Part shown: piece by piece, positions 43,983 through 55,870 of the stretch
How the letters are laid out: every line of letters starts with the position of its first letter
How positions within the stretch are numbered: position 1 is the stretch's first letter
Assembly: GCA_020809705.1 (NCBI GenBank)
Contig: CP085827.1
Span: 3,100,001-3,164,000, forward strand
Length of the DNA: 64,000 bases
Reading direction: 5' to 3'
Source of the DNA: Calonectria ilicicola
Taxonomy: Eukaryota; Ascomycota; Sordariomycetes; Hypocreales; Nectriaceae
Translations under genes and position numbers: made by a program
Notes under the pieces: model-generated
Told to the model about the DNA's origin: nothing
The model's input: only the letters and a program-made list of their open reading frames with translations
The model's database searches: none

Positions 43983-45196
43983 CTATTCGTCTGGACTTTG
44001 GTGTTGATGCTTGCGAAGGTAGTCTTGCCCCATTTGTAGCCCACCTCTGATTTTCCGACTGAGCAAAACGGCTCTGCCAGCCTCAGTCTCATCCTCGATA
44101 GGTTCTGCGTATGGTAACTTTTTCGCCTCTGCCTCAAACTCTCGGTATTCGCGAAATTTAGCAACTAATTCAGCTATGGTTGCGCCAAGGAGAAGTATTG
44201 AGGTCGTTTGACCGAAATCCCAACCATTTTCGTCTTCCTCGCCCCCCATTTGATCTTGGTTGGCGATACGCAGCGCAATCATCATGTATAGATGGAGGGG
44301 AAATTGTAAGGCGCTTAGTATTAGAATCAACTTCCGGTAACGCACTCCAACAAATATCGCGCTAAACATAACTACCAGCTGCCATGTAGCCGTGACGGCC
44401 ACATAGACCTTGTCGGCCGTGGGATGGTTGGCGCCCCATGAAGTCAGGCCAACTGTTCTATAGCAGTATCCAGACTCGTTACTCTCCAAATTCCACTCGT
44501 CTAAACGGATCTCGAGAAGAATTGTGAGGATGAGGAAAAAAACTGCGTAGAAATAAGTGACGCGGTGACGAGATGTTCTTCGGTTCTTTTTATTGGTGGG
44601 CCGTTTGAGGTTATCACCCCCAAGCGCAGATGCGATGAAGGTCCAGCAGACTAACGCCGCGCAATTTGAAATACTTAAAAATGAAGTCAGTGAGATAGAT
44701 CAATACAGTGGCCACACAGCATTTACCCAACGAAACTAACGGTATCGAATATCAGGTGCAGATGGTACAGGTCAACATCACCAGCATATCCAAAACCCGT
44801 CACTATGAGGGCAAATCCTGCATTTCACGCAGGGGTTAGCTGGGCCGGTGGTAGTTCAATATGCATGGAGAATTATACCAAGCAACATTTGAATATCATT
44901 TCCGATCATGAGAATATCAGATATCATCTCCAATCGCTTCTTTTCGCTCTGATGATGTTCCGTTCCTTCCTCATACCTCAAGCCTAGACGGCCGCACTTT
45001 GAGAGAAGAATAACCCATATCGACAAAGCGAGCGTGATGAAAGCTTGCGCGCTGAATCCAAGCAAAATCTAGAGCTCGAAATTAGCACGACCTGTTTCAT
45101 TTAACGTGTGGGCCAACATACCCCAATCCCCGCAATGTCAGGCTTAGCGTCGCCGACTTTTTCGCATATCGTCGAAGCCCCAGCAGGCTCAGACAT
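43983..45196 (-). CDS. Integral membrane protein, unknown function
   Basis: Four exons reconstructed in phase: 45196-45122, 45068-44879, 44817-44727, 44673-43983, giving 348 residues. I recognise no named family. The N-terminus MSEPAGASTICEK is followed by hydrophobic segments AFITLALSIWVILL, MLLGFALIVTGFGYA, ALVCWTFIASALGG, VTYFYAVFFLILTILLEI, WQLVVMFSAIFVGV and LILILSALQFPLHLYMMIAL, so six to seven membrane helices. It contains an NRTVGLTSWGANHP-like loop after YC and a charged C-tail (EFEAEAKKLPYAEPIEDE). The layout resembles the many uncharacterised seven-helix fungal proteins with an ILLGF...HQSEKKRLE loop. Confidence 0.82.
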
Positions 45197-45933
45197 GATG
45201 ATATCGTAGTCCTGGGGTGGTATACTTGACTTAGTACAATGCGCCAAGAAAGCAAGGCTTGGCGACGAGTTTTATAGGCCCAAGAGGGAAATTCTGACGT
45301 GTCTTGGCGATTGGGAAGATCACCGCCGTCAGCCCGCTTACTGGCTGCTGACTATGCATGTCCAGTTGTCGCGTTCTCATTGGTCTTTTTCACGGGCGGA
45401 ATAGTTTCAACTTTAGTTGCCCCATTTGCCATTCCTTTTTGTGACCAGATCTTCGCTGCTAAAGCAGGCTAGAGCAGCGCTGACCGAGCAATCCAACTTC
45501 CAACGCAGCTGTCCTAACTTTACCAAGGATGGCTTGATCTATCATGTTGGTCCTCATGAAGCGCATACATGTGCAATTTTGTTTACTGGCTGTAATCCGC
45601 GTGCTGTATCTTTTGCCTGGTCTTCGTGACTGTTATACGCATTTAGCAGAAACAATTAGGGCGATTCTGGACTTGTCATGCGACGTAATAGTGGTCGTAT
45701 CGGTGAAAATAGTGGGTTGCAGCTGACTCATGAGATGGAATTGAGAGTGGTGGTATCCAGAAAGGGCATGTGAAGTTCAGTTATCGACTAGTAGAGTTTT
45801 GCAATCAAGCCTCCTAATTACATTTGTTTTATTTTATTATTATTATTTTTTTTAAAAAAAAAACTAATCAAAATCAAGAGGCCAGTCGTCTTTAAACCAT
45901 TAGCCTTTTAGTCCCGTTCTTTTTATGAGCGCC
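45197..45933. other. Intergenic, no gene seen
   Basis: AT-rich tract with (TAT)n and poly-A near 45830-45860. No gene seen. Confidence 0.55.
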
Positions 45934-46975
45934 TTAACTTGTTTGAACGCAAGTACTGGTCGTATCTAGAGACAGCGAAGTGCAGCCACTACCGAGGGTT
46001 GAATCAATGTGCAATACAGACAGATCGTCAGGACAGGTCTGTAAGACTGTCCTGCTGCTCCCAACTTGGCAAGTCATAGGCGCTCCGGTTGACGGCGACT
46101 GGCAGGTAAGAGCCAAAGCTGCCGGATCTGCGTCAGGTACCAAGCCATTGTCCACATACACAAAGTTATTGCTACCGGCGGTCCAGGCATTCAATACGAT
46201 GTCGAGGGAGCCTGCCTTGTACCAACTATTGTCCCTGTAGTCAAAACCCTGTGCATTGTTTTGATTGTTAGTAAATCCGATGTAGGTCCCGCTTTCATCT
46301 GAGACCAGTTTGAGGTATAGACCGTTGTATGTGCCCCCACGAGCCACCAAATATGTCTTATACGTGGCACATACTGGTGGCAGTGGTTTCACGGTGACCG
46401 TGGCTGTGGCGGTAACTGTCACGGCTGTCCACTGTGTCTTCAGATTTGGTACCACTACCGTAGAAATGATTGTTGTATAAGTGGTGGGAATGATAGTTGT
46501 CTGAACCATTGTGAAAACTGAAGTGCTCACTTTGGTCAGTGTGACAATCGGGGCTGCAGTTTGTGTTTTTGTGATGGTTGATGTGGTAGTTGTCGCACGG
46601 AGTGTAGTCGTCGGCCCGCCCGTTACTTGGTTGCAACTACAAGCTGCCGAGAACACTGCTGAATTTTCACAAATATGATTAAACATAGAAGGCCCAGAAG
46701 CAGCACTTGTAGTCCTGCGAGTGCAGGCCCCACGCTTGTATTGGATATTATCTTCCGGTTGTGTAACAGTCGCGGTGACTTCAGCGAAATCAGTCGAGGT
46801 CAAAACAACATCGGATGGATCAGCTATCTCTGTTGCTATATATGCAACGGTTATCGCCGAAATCACCGATGTGTAAAGGGTTTGGGTCGGCACAACAAGT
46901 ACAGCATTGGAACTGGTGATTGGCTTAGTCACAGTAGCTGTGACAGTCGTGTACGTCGTTCTAGAAGCATCAATT
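45934..46975 (-). CDS. Thr/Val-rich secreted or wall protein, 5' end uncertain
   Basis: Open frame beginning after an acceptor-like TTCTAG near 46974 and reading TTYTTVTATVTKPITSS. It continues through CxxR and CENSAVFSAACSCN, a long Thr/Val/Ile-rich stretch with repeated TTT, TVTV and YTTIIST (probable O-glycosylation region), and a folded C-terminal part with six or more Cys (PPVCATYKTYLVARGG, YIGFTNNQNNAQGFDYRD). Typical of fungal cell-surface proteins. The leader exon is probably upstream: ATG at 47271 begins MRLSTVVLVIGPFAAFVEG, a signal peptide followed by Cys-containing sequence. I could not find a phase-consistent junction between the two, so the gene model is incomplete. Confidence 0.65.
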
Positions 46976-47154
46976 TAGAAAGAGATTATCGCAATTGCGC
47001 AGTGATCTGCTACTAACACTGGACATGGGATGATTGTCTTCGCAAAAAAAGACGAACATAAGTTGCGCATGCACTTGTCCTTGAAAACCTGGGCTTCGGA
47101 TTAGCGATGGAACTAACAAAGCAAGCTTTTGAATGCTTATCGGGGGAATAATCA

Positions 47155-47271
47155 TACTCGATTGAGACAAGTATCTTGATAACTGTTCGACCGACATTGA
47201 TTGTTCTTGCTCGATCCCTCGACAAATGCGGCAAAAGGGCCTATGACCAAGACCACAGTTGATAATCTCAT
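47155..47271 (-). CDS. Candidate signal-peptide exon of the Thr-rich protein
   Basis: Reads MRLSTVVLVIGPFAAFVEG, then CRSNSYQDTCLNR, ending before GTATGA. A clear secretory leader on the same strand, about 180 bp upstream of the Thr-rich frame. Junctions to the main exon are unresolved; one or two small exons or a lesion may lie between. Confidence 0.4.
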
Positions 47272-48379
47272 GATGGAGGTCTAGGGAATGTTGGGTTTCG
47301 GACTACGCTGCGGAAGGCGAAAACAATACCGACAGCGCTGAACAGGACTCATACTTATGTATCTGTATCTGACCACCGTTTTAATCAGATTAGGTTTGGC
47401 CGCAATTTTGGAATTTCTTTTTGGGCTTTGGTACCAAATTGTCATGAGGCGGTCTCGAATTGAGCGATCAGCGCCTAAGCGCGACACTATTGATTTTAAT
47501 ATGAGGGGCGTTCCCCACAGATGCTTAAACTTAACTGGCAATTGGTTCTTCTTATTCTAGCCTGTTCTTTGGCACATGCCGGACTGCACACCGTCGAATC
47601 TAGAATTCGTGTGGCAGAATGTACGCATTATCTATATTACCACCGGTCAGCGTCTTGATGGGTCAAGCCGACTACCCTAATCCCCTCTAGGAGCTAATCT
47701 AAGGGGGTCAAACCAACTAGCCTGACTCCAGAAGATATAGGTTAGGTCCGTAGTGGAGATCAGCCTGTTGTCCTACTCGGTGTGGCACGGGCTTGCCGAT
47801 GCTAAAATATTAAACAGCGGTACCAGGCCCCCTAATATGCTCTCCAACAATTATCACCCAAAGATACTCTGAAATTGGCAAAGGGACAAACTAAAACGGA
47901 TTGAGCCAGGTATCCCAAAGCTGATGACAGTGCTGTTTGCTATTCGCTACTTGGCTCAAAAAAGAAAATTCTATGAACAGGTCTTGATTAAAAAATACGG
48001 ATACACAAGATAAATTCTTGAAGCAAATCCAGGATTTACCCTTTCGATCTAACCTATTTGTCCTGTAGTTTATCGGCCTTGTTTTGGCGAACAAATAGAA
48101 CTATTATTACCAATAACGAATTTCCAAACCAGGACCAGATCATGATGACAGACTGTTGTGGATTACCAGGGTCAGATATCGCCTTCCCATCCTTCTTGAA
48201 ATAGTCTTTAAACTGATGGGAGTCGAGGAAGGTTCAGCGACTGGCCCATAACTGTGCCGATCACCGCTCCTTGGGCACAGTTACGAAGATCTTTAGATTC
48301 GGGTATGGTTATTGTATAATGAGCTCTGCTACTTGGTGGATTGGTGAAAGGCGAGATTGATACTAGAGTTGAGTTTAGG
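47272..48379. other. Intergenic, no gene seen
   Basis: Contains near-direct repeats GGGTCAAGCCGACTA (47659) and GGGTCAAACCAACTA (47706), differing by G/A changes. No gene supported. Confidence 0.5.
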
Positions 48380-50013
48380 CTATACAGAGTTTGAGTTATC
48401 AGCGCAAGACCAAGCACCTGTGCCTCCCGACTCTCGGTAAGAGTCAATAATCCCAACAATCGATCCATATGTTCCAGCGATTGTGAGAAAGGTTCCGGAT
48501 ACAATAATAAAAACCGACCACAGAACCATCAAGGTCCACGAAATAGTCCGGTTGGCTTTGTCTCTACCTAAATGCCAGTTATCGTAGAGCCACATGCATC
48601 CCATCGGCTGAAGACACATGAAGGTTCCTAGAAGTGCTCCAATCAAAGATACAAGCCCACCAAAGATAGGAATGCCACTAGCAATGAGATAAGCCACAAG
48701 AGTGACAACAAAGGTGCAACCAAGCCAAGTCATCCAGTGTGTCGCCGTGTTGGCTGTGAGATGCTTTGATCCTCGCATTATGCGAACAAAGAGATATTTA
48801 CCAGGAATCTAGACCCTCTTTAGTACACTTGGATCGGAAACAAGCATGCAATATACCCACATGAAGCACGATGCATTCGGTCACTAGCAAACCTGGAAGA
48901 GCAAGGCCGTAGCACACTTTCTTCAAAATAGGGCCTGCAGATCCCAGAGCGGGCGAGGCAACGTATGATCCACAGTAGTAGTAGACGACAACACCAATCA
49001 CTAAATAAGTAATAGTAACAACGGCCTGGCAGATCAACATGGAGCGTGTAAAATGGCGTGGATCACGCATCTCAGCCACAATGGAAAAGAAACCAGGCGT
49101 GCCAGAGAATGAAAACACAATTGCAGAGATGGCAGAGATTCCCTCGGAGAATGTTGGGGCATTGGTAATTTTGTAGTCAGATTTCCAAGCGCCTTCTTGA
49201 GGTGCGTCCGCCGGGCGATCTTGAACACCGACTGCAACCGTAACCGTGAAAACTAAAGTTCGACAGGTCAGAATACATGAATAAAAAGGTCCAATGTAAG
49301 ATCTTACTAGCGGCGAGGATGAAGAAAAGCCCGGTCCATGCGAGCCAGGTGATCTTTCCGAGTGTTCGAATACTAGCTAGCATGTAACCAGCGATGGCAG
49401 CAACAACCACGAAGATCGCGGTGCAGGCGCCATGTGTTGAAATAGAATTCAAGCCAATTGATATTCCCAACATACCAGATCCAGCGACAAAAATGTAATC
49501 TCAGAATCGTTAATAACGTGCTTTCTTCTTATCGTCATATTCGAAAATAACTTACAGAGAACAAAAGCCACAGCCAAGAACTCGCGTCCGATACGTCCAA
49601 ACATCAAATATCCAGCGTCATCTAGGCTATAAACCTCGCGGTGCTTGAGCTTGAACACACCGATCATGTAGTCTGACCAAGTGGTCATTGCGGAAATAGT
49701 CATCAGACAAATCACGCCTGGGACAATACCAAGGGCGTCAAAAGTAGATGGAATGGATAGAACACCCAGACCAATCTGGCTCTTCATCATCAAAACAGAT
49801 GTGCCAATCCACCCAAGCTACAGAGTGTTAGAGAGTGCCACAGAATGATACAGGACAAAGCACATTGCGGTAGTTGGGACCGTCCTCAGTCACCTCACCA
49901 AAGACTGCGTCGTGAGTCGTTTCTTTAGTGTAGCCTTCACTCATGACATCTTCTGTCGGCCCAGGGGCCTCGATGTCAAGACCTGTTTTTTCCATTTTCG
50001 AAGAGCTCGACAT
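48380..50013 (-). CDS. Amino acid transporter, AAAP family
   Basis: Eleven-helix-type amino acid/auxin permease superfamily member, probably plasma-membrane or vacuolar amino acid import/export. Five exons: 50013-49864, 49817-49556, 49499-49308, 49252-48861, 48808-48380, giving 474 residues in phase. Family features: hydrophilic N-terminus with TTHDAVFGEVTEDGPNYRN, then LGWIGTSVLMMKSQIGLGVLSIP, VFKLKHREVYSLDDAGYLMFG, GMLGISIGLNSISTHG, FSFSGTPGFFSIVAEMRDP, VVYYYCGSYVASPALGSAG and a C-terminal SYRESGGTGAWSC. The fourth intron uses donor GTGGGT, as in the dioxygenase gene. Resembles Neurospora mtr-type neutral/aromatic amino acid permeases; substrate unproven. An upstream Met at 50091 is less likely, lying outside the conserved start. 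Confidence 0.92.
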
Positions 50014-53000
50014 ATTATGAGACTGGTTGCGAGATTGGTTGTCGAGGGTCGTACAGCGAAAGGCGCTTGTGTGAATGAACCAGAGAAGCAAAACTGGACA
50101 TTAGCCCTCATTTAAACATCAGTAGTTGTACCATGATGATGAACCACCTTCCCCGGATGGTGACGTAAATTCCGGGGTCCTCGGGGCTATCGAATCAGGA
50201 GTAGTGCCACTCGGGGCTGGACCCGACATTAGTGGCCCTGAACAGCGCCAATGCTGGGATGCCATCCCCATACCCCAGAGTCCAAGTCCTGCGCCAGCAT
50301 GAGTAATAGAAACCCCCGCAGAGGTTTTTAATCATGCCTTTTTAATCGTACCCAGTGTAGTCTGGGGAACCGGGTTCCCCATACGAGGATCCCCGCGACA
50401 GAGGAGCCAGGATGTAAAAGTGGCTCCCCATCCCGACCCCGGCTAGGACCCAACAGGTATCCATCCGACAATCAATTGAACCAATTGGTTCTAAGATAAT
50501 TATCGTTGGTCGATGCAATATGCTCGGTCTCGACCGCATTTGATGTGATAGGCGTTACCCCGGGCTCAATTGGTTGAAACCTGTCGAGAGATTGAGAATC
50601 GATGAATGGATCCATTCCCAAGAACCGAGGCATTTTTCATACGAGCCTATATGTGATGGTAGATTTGGTTGAATATGTGCACCAGAAGCATTTCAATAAA
50701 TATTGGTAACAGGATTCAGTTATAATTTGCAAAGGGTACTTAAAAGTGGGATTCTAAAATATAGAGCCTTCTTCTATCATGACCAAGATAACAAATCCGA
50801 AGCTACAGTTCATCTCTCGATCTAAGAATATATTTCTGCAATCAAAAAACCATTCCATGATGTCCGTGATCTCAGGTGATTTCCCGATGGGATGAGTGAT
50901 ATGTTTCCGAAATGATTCTCCGATCAACACCTCATGGCCAGCCTGGGTCTGATTAGCGAATGATCATTGCTCTGATTAGAATTTCTAGCGAACCGCGGTG
51001 ACCGCATGCATTAATGTATGACAATCAGATAACTTTTACCCATTTCCATGTTTTACGGTTCCAAGACAACATTAGTATGTTTGAGCGATATTTGGTACCT
51101 GGTTCGTGCTTTCATATGCGGAGCTCAAACCAAGAGCAGGGTGGCAATTAATGAGAGGTCAAAATATGTTCAAGGATCGGCACACGCAACTCTTTCCTCA
51201 ATAAGTACTTCGTAGTGCACTGGCCTCGCGGTGATCTTTTTGCTTGTCTCGGCGTTCCCCAAATCTTCACGTCGGTTTGGAAAACGACAAAACGGTATAT
51301 TGCGAGCAAGGAAAACGCCCTGATATTTGTGATCGGCACGGATGCGGAGCAGGTCGGACTGCCCTCAACACTACTTCCAATCTATCATGCTCTCGACTCG
51401 CAATTTACAATCGTTAAAAGAGGCCAGCTATCTTTCCATACCTTTCCCCGGCCAATTTATGAATAAATAACTAAATATTATACATAAAAATATATAATAA
51501 ATAATAAATTCTTATATAGAACAGTGGCGAAAAAAGAGGGGGCGGAAAGTGGTGATCACCAAATGACACTATTTTATGTTCGAGCGGAATGAAACTCAAT
51601 GTATGCGGGAATGAGCTCACCTTGCACAACCAATGAAGCTTCGCCGTTATGAATTCTAATTTTATCACACAAATAATTGACCTTATCATGTATTATAATA
51701 TTCCGCTAGGAATGCCCGAAACCAAGCAGTCTCAGCATGGCCAACGGGCCAAGGCAAGGATCGGGGGGCCGAGTACACCTAATTCTTGCTAGCCCAGCTG
51801 GCAATCGCATTAACAACCGGACTTATCTGGCGGAATCCCGCCCAGAAAGCACCGATCCTTACCGAGCGGCTCTCCTTCTGGAAGCAGAAAAAATTGCCGT
51901 GAGGCGAGGCTTGCTCTAGATGCAGTGGGGATGGTGGAGTCAGCTTCGGCTTCAAGTCCGAACCCTGCACTCTCTCCACTTTCCCCTGATTCTTCCCTCC
52001 CCAACTCGACTTTTTTGGAGAAAGGTCTGCAGCGCATTCAATTGCGATGTACAATTAGTTTCCCACCTTTCTAAACCAGATGAAAAAGCTGCTAATTTAA
52101 TAGCCTCTTTCTCCGCGACTTAATTTAGAGCGATGGCACACAATACTGCGCTTTGATTTGATGTGACGAACAAGCTTCATCCGACAAAATGAACGCAACA
52201 TTTCTCACCTCTCCCATCCACCCTTCATTTGGCGTCTTTCGTGATTTGTATCTTTAATTCTCCCTGAACCCTCCGGACAGCCGACCCATCCTCTCATCTC
52301 TGGTTGCTCGAGGAGTTCGCATCTGCTCGGATCTTGGTCAAAAGCATTCCGGCCCCGTATCAATGAGGGCAACGAACTTCGAGAATGCAGAATGTATCCA
52401 GGTTTCAGAGCGAAAGCTGACCAGATTTACCGGCCACCCATATCTTACTTTCACTGCCCTTTTGATCATTTCTTTCCCCCCTGCTCTCCACGAAATACTT
52501 TAGTGGCCGAATATCGGAGCGAGAAAAGACTTTTGGCGCGCCGCCCACCTTTCGCGTAATAGACTCACCGTGACTCCTTGGCCTTTGACTTGAGATGACA
52601 CGTCGAGATAATGCAAGCAACACAGTGCTATCACACATGCTCGAGACGGCAACGTCGTTGTTGGCGATAATAGCAGGTGAGTAAAAGTAAACTTTGGTTG
52701 GAGTCTGAGCTTGCCTATTTTGGAAATGGGTTGGCAACAACTGCATAAGTGTTTCGGCAACTGGAACCATACAATCCCACGTGGCTCAGGGGGCTGTCCA
52801 AACAGCGGCCTGTATTTGCTAGCAGGCTAGTCCTTAGATGTGATGCGGCGACATTTGTCAATAATCTCCGTATCTTTAGCTGGACCATCATCGATACTAC
52901 TCGGCGCTATCATCCAATCGGCGCCGTCGACCAATCAGAGCGACTTTCTTCCGTTGCGGTGTAAATGTTTTCAGTGCTTGTGATCAACTCGAGACCGATT

Positions 53001-53139
53001 GTGACAAATCGAGGACTGCTGGGGAGCCTTAAGAGCTGCTGTTTCGTTCTTGGTTTCTTCATTTAGTTGCAACCGTCATCGCCAACAGCAAATTATTCGA
53101 ACAGCATTGTCTCTTCCTTGACATCCATTTTCAGTCCAA
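50014..53139. other. Long intergenic region, no gene seen
   Basis: 3.1 kb. Open frames at 51215-51466, 51737-51919 and 52405-52770 were read and show no domain, leader or splice support. AT-rich patch at 51460-51520. The last few hundred bases are the 5' region of the MFS gene. Confidence 0.5.
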
Positions 53140-54611
53140 ATGAGCCCAACTCACATTGAACTTGGGGAACGCCCACCTCCTAGCGCAGAAAATGGGCCCA
53201 CAACACCTTCCTCTGGGGTTGTGAATGATCCGTTAGAGGGGCAGCAGGAGTTTTCATTGCCCCCAGCCGATAGAGGCAAAGATGCATGGCTATTTCTTCT
53301 AGCATGCTTTGTATTAGAGGCACTTGTCTGGGGTAAGTATTTCTACAGTCCCATGCTTCATATAGAAGTTAATTTGACCATGTATAGGCTTTCCATTTGC
53401 CTTTGGGGTCTTCCAAGATTATTATAGAACTCACGAGCCATTTTCCAAGTACACAAACACAGCCTCAATTGGTACCTGTGCCCTGGTACGTCCTCTTATC
53501 CCTCATGTATTTGCCTCAGCTAATTTGTTATCAGGGATTGATGTATCTCTCTTTCCCAATTATAATTGCCTTGCAGCGTTTGTATCCTCGTGTTTGTCGC
53601 TGGGCGCCGACCGTTGGTCTTTGTACAATGTGTATTTCGTTGGTCATGTGCTCCTTTTCGCAAACGCTATCTCACCTCATATTGACTCAAGGCATTCTCT
53701 ATGCCCTCGCCGGGTCCATTTCCTATTGCCCCTGCATGCTTTATATTGAGGAATGGTTCGTACAGCGCAGGGGACTTGCCTTCGGTATCATGTGGTCGGG
53801 CACAGGCATTGGTGGTTTTGTAATCCCATTGGTGCTGGAAATGCTCCTTAGAAACTATGGTTTCCAAACAACTCTCAGAGTTTGGGCTGTGGCTCTTTTC
53901 TTTCTCACGATGCCATTGGTTTATTTCATAAAGCCAAGATTGCCGACAAGCGCAACAGTGCACATGAAACCGTATAAGCTCGGTTTTGTGTTCAACCGCA
54001 CTTTTATACTCTACCAAACAGCCAGCATTATCGAGTCTTTGGGCTTTTTTCTTCCCACCATTTACCTTCCAACATATGCCCGGTCAATACTCCATGCAGG
54101 TCCATTCTTGTCAGCCTTGACCGTCATCCTCATCAACGTAACTTCAGCGATGGGCCTGGTAATCCTGGGGCTTTTGACTGATCGATGGCATGTCACAACT
54201 TGTATCCTGATATCCACAATAGGTGCAGTGATCGGGACATTTTTCCTTTGGGGATTTGCCGCAAACTTAATTGTCCTTTATGCATTTTGCGTGGTCTACG
54301 GGCTTTTTGCAGGATCTTATGTCTCTACATGGCCTGGCATCATTCGCCAGGTAGTTTCTTCTTCCTCTACGGAAGATTCTAATGGACCAGGGGGTTCCTT
54401 TGATCCCAGCATGGTGCTAGGTCTTCTTACGGCCGGTAGGGGAGTTGGAAACATTATTTCGGGGCCATTGAGCGAGTTGCTCCTGAAAGCGTCACATTCA
54501 CATGGACAGGGAATATCTGGTGAATACAAACTTGTCATTGCTTTTACTGGGTCTACGGCTGTAGTAGGTGGGGTTACATTTGTGTACAAGCGGCTCGGCT
54601 GGATTCAATAA
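53140..54611 (+). CDS. MFS transporter, monocarboxylate transporter-like
   Basis: Twelve-helix permease of the MCT branch of the major facilitator superfamily. Three exons: 53140-53332, 53388-53485, 53535-54611, giving 455 residues. The acidic/Pro-rich N-terminal tail precedes DAWLFLLACFVLEALVWGFPFAFGVFQDYY, the usual first helix of fungal MCT-like proteins. Later motifs include YIEEWFVQRRGLAFGIMWSGTGIGG (loop 4-5), FLPTIYLPTYAR, LGLLTDRWH and GLLTAGRGVGNIISGPLSE. Substrate unknown (monocarboxylates, or a secondary metabolite by analogy). Convergent with the SDR gene at 54998. Confidence 0.92.
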
Positions 54612-54997
54612 AAACACAGGTGGAAATAATTATCAGAAAAGGTAGGACGGTTTGGAAAATGTGGATTTGGAAAAGGTGGTACAGACAGATAGATGTAGCT
54701 GTCGAAAATAATAGAGCGTCAAATCGAAAGATACCCTCTTGCAGTAAAGGCTATCGCATATTATGGGCACTTATCACAATGCGACAGATATGCATCGCCC
54801 GCTCTCCCTGCTGCTTCATCAAAATAAAATAAAAAACGCTCCTGCCCGCACGCTTACGGTAGGTCTTGACTCGGCGCCTTCATTTCTGGTCATAAGAACA
54901 ATTCTATTAACTATCGCCTCTAAATACATCACCAACGAAAAGCAGCCTTTTTATTCCAATCGCGTTGCAACTTTCTCCAATCTACCTCTACACTCAT
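54612..54997. other. Intergenic between convergent genes
   Basis: 3' flanks of the MFS and SDR genes; no gene seen. Confidence 0.65.
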
Positions 54998-55870
54998 TTA
55001 CGAAGCGTAGAAACCAGTGCCAGTGCTTTCAGTGATACCTCCATCGACAACAAGTTCATGCGAAGTCACATATCTACTTGCTCCACTCGCAAGCCAGGCA
55101 GCGGCATTCGCGACGTCTATTCCGGCCCCCATCCAGCCCATTGGACAGTTGTGGTCCAAGATTCTCTTAGCCGCCTCACGATCTCCCGCGTTCTCACTGA
55201 GCGCCAAATTGTCGACGAGGGGTGTGTACATCAATCCCGGAACCACGCAGTTTGATCTAATATTTTCTTTGGCATACATGGCTCCAACAGCTTTAGTGAA
55301 TCGGATCACGGCGGCCTTGGCCGATGCATATGCAATTTGATCCTTTCCGATATATCGCATGCCCGTGATAGAAGCGTTATTGATGATGTTACCAGAGCCT
55401 TGCTTCTGCATAACAGGCAGAACATGGTGACACAAGCGATAAACTGAATTCAGATTAAGATCGATCTGCGAGTTCCAAAGCTCTTCCGACATGGTGACGG
55501 GGTTTCCTGCCGAAGTGCTCCCAACGTTGTTGATGAGAATGTCAATCCGACCGTGTTTTTGTATGACAGCCGCGACTAACGCTTCAACATCTATGGACTT
55601 AGTGACATCCGCCGCAATAATGTCAACCACAGCATTTGGGTTTTCTTCCATCAGACGTTCCTTAGTTCGTTCTGCAGCAGATAGATGCAGGTCGCAGCCA
55701 AATATCTTCACACCATTGCGAGACAGAAGACGGGCAGTCGCGGATCCATTTCCCCAAAAAGGACTGTCTCGTGGCCCAACCTGTCCAATACCTGTGATTA
55801 GAGCGACTTTTCCAGCAAGGTCTGGATATATCGGAAAAACTTCAGCGGTCGGTGGGGGCATTGGTGGCAT
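54998..55870 (-). CDS. SDR-family oxidoreductase with enlarged glycine loop
   Basis: Single-exon 290-residue classical-type short-chain dehydrogenase. Rossmann start GKVALITGIGQ is followed by VGPRDSPFWGNGSATARLL, so the normal TGxxxGxG loop carries an insertion of about eight residues. Then FGCDLH (acidic end of strand 2, favouring NAD over NADP), DVTKSIDVEALV, NNVGS, catalytic Ser in NNASITG, Tyr and Lys in YASAK, PG motif VVPGLMYTPLV, and C-terminal SRYVTSHELVVDGG. Two Met residues at the start (55870 and 55861) are both possible. Substrate unknown. Convergent with the MCT-like transporter, which might supply its substrate (inference). Confidence 0.93.
   Translation of the reverse strand: MPPMPPPTAEVFPIYPDLAGKVALITGIGQVGPRDSPFWGNGSATARLLSRNGVKIFGCDLHLSAAERTKERLMEENPNAVVDIIAADVTKSIDVEALVAAVIQKHGRIDILINNVGSTSAGNPVTMSEELWNSQIDLNLNSVYRLCHHVLPVMQKQGSGNIINNASITGMRYIGKDQIAYASAKAAVIRFTKAVGAMYAKENIRSNCVVPGLMYTPLVDNLALSENAGDREAAKRILDHNCPMGWMGAGIDVANAAAWLASGASRYVTSHELVVDGGITESTGTGFYAS

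Noticed and set aside
51215..51466. 83-codon plus-strand frame
   Set aside because: Reads without stop but resembles no family I know and has no upstream gene structure.
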